Below, piece after piece: positions 36,056 to 44,714 of a stretch of DNA of 64,000 bases (the stretch's first letter is position 1; each line of letters starts with the position of its first letter). The notes under the pieces were generated by a model, which saw only the letters and a program-made list of their open reading frames with translations, did no database searches and had not been told where the DNA came from. A program made the translations under genes and the position numbers. Source of the DNA: Mucilaginibacter oryzae (GTDB taxonomy: Bacteria; Bacteroidota; Bacteroidia; Sphingobacteriales; Sphingobacteriaceae); NCBI RefSeq assembly GCF_003148845.1, contig NZ_QGHA01000001.1, positions 620,001 to 684,000 on the forward strand, read 5' to 3'.

Positions 36056-36223
36056 TTAACGCGGTTTAAAGCCATAACGACGCTTATTTTTTTGCGGCCT
36101 CCAGCCATAAAGCCCGTTTAACGGAACAGGCAATGGTTTCGCTCCTTCACCTTTTCTTTCAGGGCCATCCGGAGATTTGTAAGCACCGGGTACCCACTCT
36201 AAACGTAACCTGCATTTTTCCAT
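36056..36223 (-). CDS. Short basic protein, 55 aa, unknown function
   Basis: A 55-residue frame from ATG at 36223 to TAA at 36056: MEKCRLRLEWVPGAYKSPDG, then a proline/lysine-rich middle and a strongly basic tail (WRPQKNKRRYGFKPR). The net charge is high and positive, and two Trp and two Tyr sit in otherwise polar sequence, which is unlike random translation. It lies 29 bp upstream of the 83-residue gene on the same strand. Nucleic-acid binding is possible from the tail but not shown. Confidence 0.5.
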   Translation of the reverse strand: MEKCRLRLEWVPGAYKSPDGPERKGEGAKPLPVPLNGLYGWRPQKNKRRYGFKPR

Positions 36224-36440
36224 ATCGGATATTTGTACTTCTTGGTATGTTGATTACAAGTTAGCAAAATCTGCGGCATTGTTGGCACTGCGACGCTTCT
36301 TTTTTACGTGCACGGAAACGGACAATCGCTGCATCAAAATGATGCATTTATTTAAAATTAAAAATATAAAAACCTAAATATCAATTACTTAAAACCATGG
36401 CATTTAATTTGAGTTTATTGTATCGCAATAAGATCATATC

Positions 36441-36758
36441 ATGAAGCACGGCAAACAACCGGAAAGGCGCACCTTTAACCAGGACCGTTTTGAAATACTT
36501 ATTAAGCGGCAAAGAACCGGTAAAGCTACCTTTAACGAACTTACCGAACTGGACGAGATTGTAAACCGGGACCCGGCAATACGCGAAATTGTGCTGGAAG
36601 AAATGCAGGAAACCAATATCCCAAAACCTCCGCAAGCTAATGATATACCGGCTATGCAAAAACCGGCAAAACAAAACATCCTCGAAAAAATAAAAACACT
36701 GATGAGCCGCTTATTCAGCGCCGGGGGAATCGGTTTCAGCGCCCCAGTCACGGCGTAA
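36441..36758 (+). CDS. Hypothetical protein, 105 aa
   Basis: The N-terminal 60 residues are charged and helical (EILIKRQRTGKATFNELTEL, DEIVNRDPAIREIVLEEMQE), followed by a Pro/Ala-rich linker and a short weakly hydrophobic tail. The early segment resembles the N-terminal residues of small Bacteroidota anti-sigma-like proteins, but no partner is adjacent. It precedes yjbQ by 90 bp. Confidence 0.6.
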   Translation: MKHGKQPERRTFNQDRFEILIKRQRTGKATFNELTELDEIVNRDPAIREIVLEEMQETNIPKPPQANDIPAMQKPAKQNILEKIKTLMSRLFSAGGIGFSAPVTA

Positions 36759-36848
36759 ACCAAAAATATCAGCCTTAATGCAGCTTTATAAAAAAACGGA
36801 ACAATGTTTATAGATATGTTTGCAACATCGCTATTAACAAAACTGTGT

Positions 36849-37271
36849 ATGAAAATATTTCAGCAATTGCTGCAGCTTAGGGAACGTAAAAGGGGCTTCC
36901 ATCTCATCACCGCCGAAGTGGTTAACGCCCTTCCACAAATAAATGAAATTAAAACAGGCATTTGCCAGGTTTTTATCCAGCATACCTCGGCTTCACTAAG
37001 CATTAACGAAAATGCCGACCCCACCGTGAGGCGGGATTTTGAAATGTTTTTCAGCAAGACTGTACCCGAAAACGACCCCGATTATCTGCACGACGACGAA
37101 GGCCCCGACGACATGCCCGCGCACTTAAAGGCCGCCCTTTTAGGCAGTTCGGTAACTATACCTATCCGCAACGGCCGGTTGGCTTTGGGCATGTGGCAAG
37201 GCATTTACCTGTGCGAACACCGCAACTACGGAGGCAGCCGCATGCTGGTTATTACCGCCTGGGGCGAATAA
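36849..37271 (+). CDS. yjbQ: YjbQ / UPF0047 family (secondary thiamine-phosphate synthase type)
   Basis: A 140-residue protein from the ATG at 36849, chosen because MKIFQQLLQLRERKRGFHLI fits the family start; an in-frame ATG at 36804 would add 15 residues. Family motifs are QHTSASLSINENADPTVRRD (about 42-61) and LGMWQGIYLCEHRNYGG near the end. YjbQ proteins form trimers with a conserved His/Cys-lined pocket and show weak thiamine-phosphate synthase activity; the true role is not settled. Confidence 0.9.
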   Translation: MKIFQQLLQLRERKRGFHLITAEVVNALPQINEIKTGICQVFIQHTSASLSINENADPTVRRDFEMFFSKTVPENDPDYLHDDEGPDDMPAHLKAALLGSSVTIPIRNGRLALGMWQGIYLCEHRNYGGSRMLVITAWGE

Positions 37272-37399
37272 AACAGCATAAAACACAATTTATTATTGTA
37301 ACAAATACAATTAATTTACACTTTTGAAAAATTAATGTAAATAATACCCATTTAATTGGTATAAATCCCCCTGTTAGCGGCTTATATCAAATGTTGTTT

Positions 37400-37407
37400 T
37401 ATATTTG
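37400..37407 (+). promoter_or_regulatory. -7 promoter element of the Nudix-type regulator gene
   Basis: TATATTTG is an exact TAnnTTTG match, 28 bp before the ATG at 37435. No good TTTG box lies 19 bases upstream. Confidence 0.4.
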
Positions 37408-37434
37408 TTTTCATCATAAATATCAAGGTTATAA

Positions 37435-38136
37435 ATGCTCAAGTATTCTAAGCAAACAAGGTTACTATTAGCTGTTGATTGTATTATTTTTGGCTTCGAT
37501 GGCGAGGTTTTAAAGATATTGCTTATAAAACGAGGTTTCCAGCCCGAAAAAGGAAACTGGAGCCTGATGGGCGGCTTTGTACAACCCGATGAAAGCCTTG
37601 ACCAAAGCGCCAACCGTATTTTAAAACAGTTAACCGGCCTTGAGGGCGTGTACCTTGAACAGTTATACACCTTTGGTCAGCCGCAGCGTGATCCTATTGA
37701 ACGTACTGTTTCTGTGGCATATTTCGCGCTGATTGATATTCATAAATATGAAACCCAGATCAGCGATGACTATCACGCCGAGTGGTTCCAGCTTAAACGC
37801 GCCCCGAAACTGATCTTCGATCAGCAGGATATGGTTGAGCAGGCCCGCAAACGCATCCGCTACAAAGCTGCCATGCACCCCATTCTGTTCGAGCTTTTGC
37901 CAACCAAGTTTACCATACCACAACTGCAAACACTTTACGAGTGCGTATTTAACACCACCATAGATAAGCGCAACTTCAGCAAACGCGTACTGGCAACCGG
38001 TTTGCTTATTAAACTGGCCGATAAAGATAAAGCCGGATCAAAACGCGGCGCGTATTACTACCAGCTTAACATGCAAAACTATTACGCCAAATTCCAGGCT
38101 TTCATGAACTTTATACCCAATCCCGATACTTTATAA
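37435..38136 (+). CDS. Nudix-related transcriptional regulator (NrtR/AraR type)
   Basis: A 233-residue protein: a Nudix-fold domain (about 8-140) plus a C-terminal winged helix (about 150-225; ELLPTKFTIPQLQTLYECVF, DKRNFSKRVLATGLL). The Nudix box keeps Gly47, Glu53, Arg61 and Gly68, but the three catalytic glutamates of RExxEE are Ile62, Gln65 and Leu66, so hydrolysis is not expected. This is the pattern of NrtR-family regulators, in which the domain senses ADP-ribose or, in Bacteroides AraR, a sugar. No obvious target operon is adjacent. Confidence 0.87.
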   Translation: MLKYSKQTRLLLAVDCIIFGFDGEVLKILLIKRGFQPEKGNWSLMGGFVQPDESLDQSANRILKQLTGLEGVYLEQLYTFGQPQRDPIERTVSVAYFALIDIHKYETQISDDYHAEWFQLKRAPKLIFDQQDMVEQARKRIRYKAAMHPILFELLPTKFTIPQLQTLYECVFNTTIDKRNFSKRVLATGLLIKLADKDKAGSKRGAYYYQLNMQNYYAKFQAFMNFIPNPDTL

Positions 38137-38302
38137 ATAACAATTCATTTCCATTAATTATATTTAAGCAATAAGTTTAAAAACAAAGTTATAGTGCTGC
38201 CTGCATTTTTGTTCAGGTGTTGCATAACCATGTAACATTTTATACGTATAACACTATCCGGCTTTTTAAACCGTAACTCTCTTATTTGCGAAATTTTAAT
38301 TA

Positions 38303-40171
38303 ATGAAAAGATCAGTAAGCTTTTTGGTGTTGCTCATATGTATGGCGCCTGCGTGTTTCGGGCAGCCAACAGAGCTAAAGAAACTAAAAAAGTCACTGCG
38401 TTCAATCAGGGATAGCATTCAATATATCAACGCCCTTAACCGTTTGGGCCTGCTGATGTACGAACAGAACGCCGACAGCGCGTTTTACTATGCCAAACAA
38501 GCCCGGGCAATGGCCGAAAGCCTTGATTACAAGACAGGAAAGGCCGATGCCTTAAATGTTATTGGTATTGTGTACGATTTAAAGGGCAACCTGCAGCTTT
38601 CGCTTCGTTATTACAATGAGGCTTACAATTTATATAAAGAGTTAAAGGATACCTCGAACCAGGTTCAGGGCCTGATGAACATAGGCCTGGTATTTAATGA
38701 AAACAAGGAAGATAGAAAGGCCGTCGACTTTTTTAAACGTGCTATAAATACCGGAAAAACGCTACAGCGCGATTCGATCATGTCGCTGGTGTTGTGCAAT
38801 TTCCTGCTGTTGTATCCGGAGCAAATCCCTAAAGACTCGGTTACCGTTTACCTGGAAAAAGCCAGGCAAATAGGCCTTAAATTTAATGATAAACGCATGC
38901 TGCTGGAGGCCGACCAGATTCAAAGCCTGATTTACATTCAAAACAACCAACGCGAAAAAGGTATAGCGCTGCTTCAGCATGCTATAGATAGCGGGCTGGC
39001 TATGGAGCTTTATTACCTGAGCCTGGACATGATCATTAACCTTGGCGACTTGTACCTGGATACCGATCTGCCAAAAGCCATTGCTTATTATAAACAGGGT
39101 CTCGCTATCGCAGAAAAAAGCAGGTATCATTATTATCAAAAGGTATTTGGCAAAAAGCTGTATGATATTTACGTAGCTCAAAACAATGTGAGCGCAGTGC
39201 GGCTTTACAGCGAGAAGTTACTGAAACTTTATGATGATGAGGAAAATTTTAACAATACCTCCGGTATCGATTACATTGATTACGCGCTGAAAGATCAGCA
39301 ACTGGAAGCCGTTACCATCCGTAGCCATAACCGGCAAATCCTTACGATAATACTTGGTGTATTATTCGTGATTACAGCTTTAACCGTAATTTTTGTGTAC
39401 CGGTTATATAACCTGAAAAAGCGGCACAGTAAAACACTCGAGGAGCTGAATAAAAAAGTGCAGCAACGCAATGCAAAACTGGAGGTTGATCACGACTTTA
39501 ATAACCGCCTGGTATCCATCCTCGCCCATGACTTCAGGCAGCCGATAGGCGCGCTCAAAACGCTGGCTACTGTACTAAAAGATTCGGATACCTTTACCCG
39601 CGAAGAAATGGCAGAACTGGTAGACACCATTGAGCGCTCTTCAAACGTTTCACTGGAGATTTTTGAGAACATCCTTCAGTGGATCAAGCAGCAGCTATCA
39701 GGGTTCGAGTACAAGTCTGTTCCCCTTCTGCTGAAAGAACTGGTTAACGAAGCATTGCAGCCCTTTGCTTTAATGGGCGAAGACCGTCACCTGCACTTTG
39801 TTAACATGGTTGATCCCGAAGTTGTTATTTACGGTGATAAAGAGCTGGTACAGTTTATCAACCGCAATTTTATCCATAATGCCATCAAGTTTTCGCCCGA
39901 TAATTCAACCATTACCATAAGCGCGATAAACGGAAGTACAGATATCACAGTTTGCGTAAAAGATGAGGGCAAGGGCATTTCGCCGGATAAACTCAAGTTG
40001 TTTTTTAATTTTCAAAACAACCTGCAATACAGCAACGAAAAGGAAAAAGGTGCAGGTGTAGCCCTCATGATTTGCAAGGACTTTATTGATAAAATGAACG
40101 GCAGGATCTGGGTTGAAAATAACGAAGTGCGTGGGGCGACATTCTGTTACTCGCTGCCCAAGCCTGAGTAA
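38303..40171 (+). CDS. TPR-containing membrane sensor histidine kinase
   Basis: A 622-residue protein: signal peptide (ends CFGQ, about 21), periplasmic tetratricopeptide repeats (about 40-320, e.g. ALNVIGIVYDLKGNLQLSLR), one transmembrane helix (about 347-368), a coiled linker, a HisKA-like box with His409 (ILAHDFRQPIG), and an ATPase domain with NFIHNAIKFSP, KDEGKGISP and KGAGVALMICKDF. It is a complete kinase. No response regulator is adjacent, so it is an orphan. It follows the Nudix regulator by 166 bp. Confidence 0.9.
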   Translation: MKRSVSFLVLLICMAPACFGQPTELKKLKKSLRSIRDSIQYINALNRLGLLMYEQNADSAFYYAKQARAMAESLDYKTGKADALNVIGIVYDLKGNLQLSLRYYNEAYNLYKELKDTSNQVQGLMNIGLVFNENKEDRKAVDFFKRAINTGKTLQRDSIMSLVLCNFLLLYPEQIPKDSVTVYLEKARQIGLKFNDKRMLLEADQIQSLIYIQNNQREKGIALLQHAIDSGLAMELYYLSLDMIINLGDLYLDTDLPKAIAYYKQGLAIAEKSRYHYYQKVFGKKLYDIYVAQNNVSAVRLYSEKLLKLYDDEENFNNTSGIDYIDYALKDQQLEAVTIRSHNRQILTIILGVLFVITALTVIFVYRLYNLKKRHSKTLEELNKKVQQRNAKLEVDHDFNNRLVSILAHDFRQPIGALKTLATVLKDSDTFTREEMAELVDTIERSSNVSLEIFENILQWIKQQLSGFEYKSVPLLLKELVNEALQPFALMGEDRHLHFVNMVDPEVVIYGDKELVQFINRNFIHNAIKFSPDNSTITISAINGSTDITVCVKDEGKGISPDKLKLFFNFQNNLQYSNEKEKGAGVALMICKDFIDKMNGRIWVENNEVRGATFCYSLPKPE

Positions 40172-40261
40172 ACACACCAACCGGTTCACTCCCCCCGCTT
40201 CGCGGCATTCACCCAAACACAACTTTGTAATTTTTAAATTACCTGCACAAACACAACACTT

Positions 40262-40269
40262 TAAGTTTG
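40262..40269 (+). promoter_or_regulatory. -7 promoter element of the creatininase-family gene
   Basis: TAAGTTTG is an exact TAnnTTTG match, 43 bp before the ATG at 40313. No clear -33 box was found. Confidence 0.4.
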
Positions 40270-40312
40270 TAAATTACCATCAGCATTAACCAAGCATAAA
40301 CCCGCTTTTATT

Positions 40313-41185
40313 ATGAAAAACTTTTTACTGCTGTTTGCAGTCATGCTGCTTTCGGGCTTTTCGTACGCCCAGCAATTACCGGCCCGATGGGACGAGCTGG
40401 TTGCCTCCGATTTTTCGGCGGCGCTCGAAAAATCGTCAAAAACATGTATCCTGCCTATCGGCATCCTCGAAAAGCACGGCCCGCATTCGCCCATCGGCAC
40501 CGATCTGATCCACGTGCGCGAATGGGCGGCCCACGCGGTTAAAAGCGAATATGCGGTGGTGTTTCCGGATTATTTTTATGGGCAGATTAATGAAGCCCGG
40601 CATCAACCCGGCACCTTCGCCCTGCCCAGCAAAGTAATTTGGGATTTACTGGAAGCTACCTGCGATGAAATTGCCCGCAACGGCTTCCAAAAAATCGTAA
40701 TCCTGAACGGGCACGGTGGTAACCCTGAGTTTATCCGCTTTTTTATGCAGTCGCTGCTCAATAAGCGACATAACTATGCCGTATACTTTTACAATCCTGA
40801 AGGTAGCGATAAAGAATATGCCGAACAATACCGCAAAATGCATAAATCGCCAATGGAAAATGACCAGCACGCCGGTGAAAGGGAAACGGCTACCTTGCTT
40901 TACTATCGCCCCGATTTAATGAAGATGGACAGGGCGGAATCGCAATCGGGCGATAACCAGCATCGCTCTAACCTGCCCAACATTTACACGCCAATATGGT
41001 GGTATGCCGCCTACCCTAATCACTATGCCGGCGAGGGTGCTAAAGCCACACCTGGGTTTGGCAAGTTTATAGCCGAACATGAAATTGCAACCTTTGTACA
41101 GGCGCTAAAGGTTATCAAAGCAGATACCAGCACCATTAAATTGCAAAACGAGTTTTATGATAAAGTGGATGGGTTGAATAAGTAG
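40313..41185 (+). CDS. Secreted creatininase-family metal-dependent amidohydrolase
   Basis: A 290-residue protein with a signal peptide (ends SYAQ, residue 20). Family metal-site motifs are present: Glu53 and His55 (LPIGILEKHGPH), Asp64 (IGTDLIHV), the NGHGGN loop near 142 and HAGERETA near 187. Creatininase-fold enzymes hydrolyse cyclic or linear amides, including creatinine and mycofactocin or riboflavin precursors. The secreted location is unusual for pathway members, so the substrate is unknown. It has its own promoter element and a strong terminator. Confidence 0.87.
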   Translation: MKNFLLLFAVMLLSGFSYAQQLPARWDELVASDFSAALEKSSKTCILPIGILEKHGPHSPIGTDLIHVREWAAHAVKSEYAVVFPDYFYGQINEARHQPGTFALPSKVIWDLLEATCDEIARNGFQKIVILNGHGGNPEFIRFFMQSLLNKRHNYAVYFYNPEGSDKEYAEQYRKMHKSPMENDQHAGERETATLLYYRPDLMKMDRAESQSGDNQHRSNLPNIYTPIWWYAAYPNHYAGEGAKATPGFGKFIAEHEIATFVQALKVIKADTSTIKLQNEFYDKVDGLNK

Positions 41186-41217
41186 ATGTTTCTTCTATCG
41201 TAAAACAAAATAACTAT

Positions 41218-41257
41218 GCCGACGCTCGGCTCTGGCCCCGAGCGTCGGCGATGTCAT
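41218..41257. terminator. Bidirectional terminator between creatininase gene and clpP
   Basis: A perfect 12-bp stem (GCCGACGCTCGG at 41218-41229, CCGAGCGTCGGC at 41238-41249) with ATTTTTTATT on the plus side and TTATTTTGTTTT on the minus side. Confidence 0.8.
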
Positions 41258-41279
41258 TTTTTATTATAAATTTATTTTC

Positions 41280-41972
41280 TCACTCCTCTTTCGCCCCCAG
41301 CACCTCGTCAATCATACCAAATTCCTTCGCTTCCTGAGCGATCATCCAATAATCCCTGTCAGATACCTCGTGTATCCTTTCGTAGCTTTGGCCGCTATGT
41401 TTGGCCGCAATATGATAAAGCTCCTTTTTCATTTTGGCTATCTGTATGGCGGCAATCTCGATATCTGAGGCCTGCCCCTGCGCGCCACCCAATGGCTGGT
41501 GCATCATGATGCGCGAGTGCGGCAGCGCGGCTCTTTTACCATGCGCACCGGCACAAAGCAAGGTTGCCGCCATAGAAGCTGCCAGCCCTGTGCAGATGGT
41601 TGCCACATCGGGCGAGATAAACTGCATGGTATCATAAATTCCTAACCCGGCATACACCGATCCTCCGGGCGAGTTGATGTAGATCTGGATATCCTTTTTG
41701 GCATCTGCCGATTGCAGGAACAGCATTTGCGCCTGGATGATATTAGCTACATTATCATCAACCGCTGTACCCAGGAAAATGATCCGATCCATCATCAGCC
41801 GCGAAAAAACATCCATTTGCGATATATTGAGCTGGCGCTCTTCCATAATATAGGGTGTCATCCCCATGTTTATTTGCCTGTTGTTTACCGCTCCGATAAA
41901 CCTGTCCACGTGTAAACTTTGCACACGGCGGTGCCCTACCGCGTATTTGCGGAACTCATTTTTGATATTCAT
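41280..41972 (-). CDS. clpP: ClpP serine protease subunit, probably a paralogue
   Basis: A 230-residue protein with the catalytic triad Ser133 (GLAASMAA), His158 (SRIMMHQP) and Asp207 (SDRDYW), the [17 protein letters not shown] oxyanion region, and the N-terminal extension ([12 protein letters not shown]) usual in Bacteroidota ClpP. One residue after the nucleophile is Ala where GMAASMGA is normal. It forms the tetradecameric chamber that degrades proteins delivered by ClpX or ClpC. The usual neighbours tig and clpX are absent; instead it lies 14 bp after a putative anti-sigma gene that overlaps an ECF sigma gene. Confidence 0.92.
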   Translation of the reverse strand: MNIKNEFRKYAVGHRRVQSLHVDRFIGAVNNRQINMGMTPYIMEERQLNISQMDVFSRLMMDRIIFLGTAVDDNVANIIQAQMLFLQSADAKKDIQIYINSPGGSVYAGLGIYDTMQFISPDVATICTGLAASMAATLLCAGAHGKRAALPHSRIMMHQPLGGAQGQASDIEIAAIQIAKMKKELYHIAAKHSGQSYERIHEVSDRDYWMIAQEAKEFGMIDEVLGAKEE

Positions 41973-41986
41973 AAAATTTAAGGTGT

Positions 41987-42259
41987 TTAACGCTTACCGA
42001 ATAAACGCATGATCTTTTGCCTGAAACGGCTGTGTTCAGGCTGGCAGAATAGTTTTTGATGTACGGCTTCTATTTCGGTCTTCAGGGCATTGCGGCCATA
42101 GCACACTACCAGGCCAAGGGTTTGCTTTTGCAAAATTACCTCTTCCCGAAGTGCCGGGTTAATGATCAGTTTAGCTTCAAACAGCAGCGCCTCATCAGGC
42201 GGGGAGAGTTTCAACAGGTGATCATCAATGGCCTTAATTTCATTCAAAGAAGTCCGCAT
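41987..42259 (-). CDS. Small soluble anti-sigma-like protein
   Basis: A 90-residue cytosolic protein. [40 protein letters not shown] resembles the N-terminal sigma-binding segment of Bacteroidota anti-sigma proteins (pattern L-x-G-x-L-S-P-E-E-x-x-x-F-E-x-x-L-x-x-x-P-x-L), but there is no transmembrane helix or periplasmic part. Its ATG lies 20 bp inside the end of the ECF sigma gene in another frame, so the two are translationally coupled. clpP follows 14 bp later. The role as anti-sigma factor is inferred from sequence pattern and position. Confidence 0.75.
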   Translation of the reverse strand: MRTSLNEIKAIDDHLLKLSPPDEALLFEAKLIINPALREEVILQKQTLGLVVCYGRNALKTEIEAVHQKLFCQPEHSRFRQKIMRLFGKR

Positions 42260-42791
42260 AGGTTAATGATTGTTGTTTAACTGTTTCCCTTACTTTTTCA
42301 ATGCATTTGTATTTCTGTACAGTGGCTGATCGTTCGCTTGCGTAACCGAATAATCCGGCAAGCTGCCTCATCGGCATTTTGTGGTAGTAAAAAGCGCCTA
42401 ACAGCTCCATGCATTTTTTACCGGCGGTTTCAAGGTGGCGCATCAGTTTACCGGCAGATGGCAGCGCCTCGACTTCATCTGTAACATCAAGCCCATATGC
42501 TCCAAGCGGCAGGCTATTGCTATCCCCGCCAAATTTTTTAAGCCACAAATGTTTGGTAATGCCCAACAGGTAAGCTTTGGCATTACTTTGCGCAGGCAAT
42601 TTGCCGTTAACCATTTTTTCATAGTAAATAACAAGCGCATCGTGAAAAATATCCTTCGCGTCGTCGAACGAGCCGCCCATTTTGCTTACATATTTTGCCG
42701 CCACCGGAAAGGCGCTTTTATAAAGCGCGGTAATCAGCTTCTCTCTCGCGGTTGCCGGGTCATCCAAAACTATTTCATCTGCCATGATCAT
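42240..42791 (-). CDS. ECF-type RNA polymerase sigma factor
   Basis: A 183-residue protein. Region 2 is represented by FDDAKDIFHDALVIYYEKMV (about 42-61) and AKAYLLGITKHLWLKK; region 4 by MELLGAFYYHKMPMRQLAGL, FGYASERSATVQKYKCIEKV (about 133-172). This is the divergent ECF type common in Bacteroidota, often followed by a small soluble partner. A start at the third residue (42785) is also possible. First gene of a three-gene unit: sigma, anti-sigma-like, clpP. Confidence 0.85.
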   Translation of the reverse strand: MIMADEIVLDDPATAREKLITALYKSAFPVAAKYVSKMGGSFDDAKDIFHDALVIYYEKMVNGKLPAQSNAKAYLLGITKHLWLKKFGGDSNSLPLGAYGLDVTDEVEALPSAGKLMRHLETAGKKCMELLGAFYYHKMPMRQLAGLFGYASERSATVQKYKCIEKVRETVKQQSLTYADFFE

Positions 42792-42875
42792 TGCGTTTAA
42801 TAGTAAGTGCGCAAAACGGGTGATATATCACCGTGAATTTAATAATTATTTTGAGAGGGCAATTTGGCTTCATTA

Positions 42876-43163
42876 TAGTGGAGGCTCGCAAAGCCGCGAC
42901 GACGCCAGTTTTTTTGAATTGTTTTAGTGGAGATTCGAGCGCGCTAAGCCGTGAAAGTTTTTCCATCATCTTAACACATAAAAAAACCTACAACTATCTG
43001 CCCCTAAAAAATTTGCGATTTCCAACCCTTGCACACTTAAAATCCTCAAACTATTTTCCCTTAAAAACCTTTGCGACTTCGCGCCCTTGCGTGCGTAAAT
43101 CATCAAACTATTTTCACCTTAAAAAACCCTTGCGTCTTCGCACCCTTGCGTGCCTAAAAAAAC
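42876..43163. repeat. Cluster of imperfect direct repeats upstream of lysC (489-bp gap without a gene)
   Basis: Two degenerate copies of a TAGTGGAG..TTTTT unit (42876-42917, 42925-42962) are followed by three tandem units of about 55-60 bp (about 42991-43045, 43046-43102, 43103-43163) with the core CAAACTATTTTCCCTTAAA and CCCTTGCGTGCGTAAA. A 132-codon frame across them merely translates the repeats. The remaining gap (42792-43280) holds the divergent promoters of the sigma gene and lysC. Confidence 0.7.
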
Positions 43164-43280
43164 GGCAACACACCCCAACCAATTTAATTCCAATCGCATT
43201 ACAGATAAGCGTTTTAAAACGTTATTTTTAGCCCCTCAAATAAAGATGCCCGGGGTATCAGTTTAACAGTACAATAAAAA

Positions 43281-44591
43281 ATGAAAGTTTTAAAATTTGG
43301 TGGCACATCGGTAGGGAGCCCTGCCCGTATGAAAGCGCTGCTTGACATCATCAATCCGGCCGAACGGCAGGTGGTGGTGCTTTCGGCAGTGTCGGGCACA
43401 ACAAACAGCCTTGTAGAAATTGGACAAGCTTATCTTGCCGGCGATAAGAAGAAGGCGGCACAGCTTATTACTATCCTGAAGGATAAGTACGAGATTTTTG
43501 TAAAGGAATTGTTCGCCAAGCCAGAGTTCTTAGCCCAGGGCAAAGAAGTGATCGACTACCATTTTTCACTGCTGAGCAACCTGGCCAATGATCATTTTAC
43601 CAATATTGAGGATAAAATAGTGGTGGCCCAGGGCGAGTTGCTTTCAACTACGCTTTACCATGTGTACTTAAAAGAGATTGGCGTACCATCGGTATTGCTG
43701 CCTGCCCTGGATTTTATGAAGATAGATGAGGACAACGAGCCTGTTGTTGATCACATTACCGAAAACTTGCAGCCTTTATTAGATCAGCACCCGGAGGTAA
43801 ACCTGTTCATCACGCAGGGCTACATATGCCGCAATGCCTACGGCGAGATAGACAACCTGCGCCGTGGCGGCAGCGACTATACCGCCTCCTTAATTGGAGC
43901 AGGCATCCACAGCGAAGAAGTACAGATCTGGACGGATATCGACGGCATGCACAATAATGATCCGCGCATTGTAAAAGGTACGCAACCCATAGCCCAGCTA
44001 TCGTTTGATGAAGCTGCCGAGCTGGCTTACTTTGGCGCCAAGATATTGCACCCGCAAAGCGTATTCCCTGCCCAGAAATATAAGATCCCTGTCAGGTTAT
44101 TGAACACCATGGATCCTAAGGCACACGGTACATTGATCACCAATACCAGCGAAAAGGATAAGATCAAATCCATAGCTGCCAAAGATGCCATCACCGCCAT
44201 CAAGATCCAATCGAGCAGGATGCTTTTGGCACATGGCTTTTTACGCAAGGTATTTGAGGTGTTTGAGCGTTATAAAACATCCATAGATATGATCACCACC
44301 TCCGAAGTGGGTGTATCGGTAACCATTGATGATACCACCTATCTGGGCGATATCACTAAAGAACTAAACACTTATGGTTCGGTAGAGATAGATGTTAACC
44401 AAACGATTATTTGCGTAGTGGGTGATTTCGGTGCCGATAAGCATGGTTATGCAGCCCGTGTACTGGAAGCTGTTAAGCATATCCCGCTCAGGATGATCTC
44501 GTACGGTGGCAGCGACCACAACCTGTCGTTACTGGTTAAAACCGAAGATAAGGTTGAAACTTTGAGGAGTTTACATAACAGGCTGTTTTAA
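43281..44591 (+). CDS. lysC: Aspartate kinase
   Basis: This 436-residue protein begins MKVLKFGGTSVGSPARMKAL with the kinase phosphate loop. NLRRGGSDYTASLIGAGI (about 193-210) and EVQIWTDIDGMHNNDPRIV mark the substrate site, and two C-terminal ACT domains (about 300-436) give feedback control. It phosphorylates aspartate in the first step of lysine, threonine and methionine synthesis. It is the monofunctional form. lysA follows 123 bp downstream, separated by a palindromic repeat. Confidence 0.93.
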   Translation: MKVLKFGGTSVGSPARMKALLDIINPAERQVVVLSAVSGTTNSLVEIGQAYLAGDKKKAAQLITILKDKYEIFVKELFAKPEFLAQGKEVIDYHFSLLSNLANDHFTNIEDKIVVAQGELLSTTLYHVYLKEIGVPSVLLPALDFMKIDEDNEPVVDHITENLQPLLDQHPEVNLFITQGYICRNAYGEIDNLRRGGSDYTASLIGAGIHSEEVQIWTDIDGMHNNDPRIVKGTQPIAQLSFDEAAELAYFGAKILHPQSVFPAQKYKIPVRLLNTMDPKAHGTLITNTSEKDKIKSIAAKDAITAIKIQSSRMLLAHGFLRKVFEVFERYKTSIDMITTSEVGVSVTIDDTTYLGDITKELNTYGSVEIDVNQTIICVVGDFGADKHGYAARVLEAVKHIPLRMISYGGSDHNLSLLVKTEDKVETLRSLHNRLF

Positions 44592-44693
44592 CCCCCTCTA
44601 AATCTCCCCCTGAAGGGGAGACTTTTTGATAGTATTAATAAATTTTAGGGCTTTATTTTAAAGTCCTCCCTACCGGGGAGGATTTAGGAGGGG
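44591..44693. repeat. C-rich palindromic intergenic repeat, copy 3
   Basis: Two halves lie between lysC and lysA: CCCCTCTAAATCTCCCCC with GGGGAG (44592-44627) and GTCCTCCCTACCGGGGAGGA with TTTAGGAGGGG (44663-44693). The left half is the reverse complement of 304-337 at the start of the window. It leaves lysA cotranscription possible but hairpin-interrupted. Confidence 0.75.
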
Positions 44694-44714
44694 CCGATTT
44701 GACGACAGATACCC

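Noticed and set aside
42833..43231. 132-codon plus-strand frame upstream of lysC
   Set aside because: It translates the tandem DNA repeats, giving repeated SSNYFPLK-like words; the repeats are better seen as non-coding DNA.
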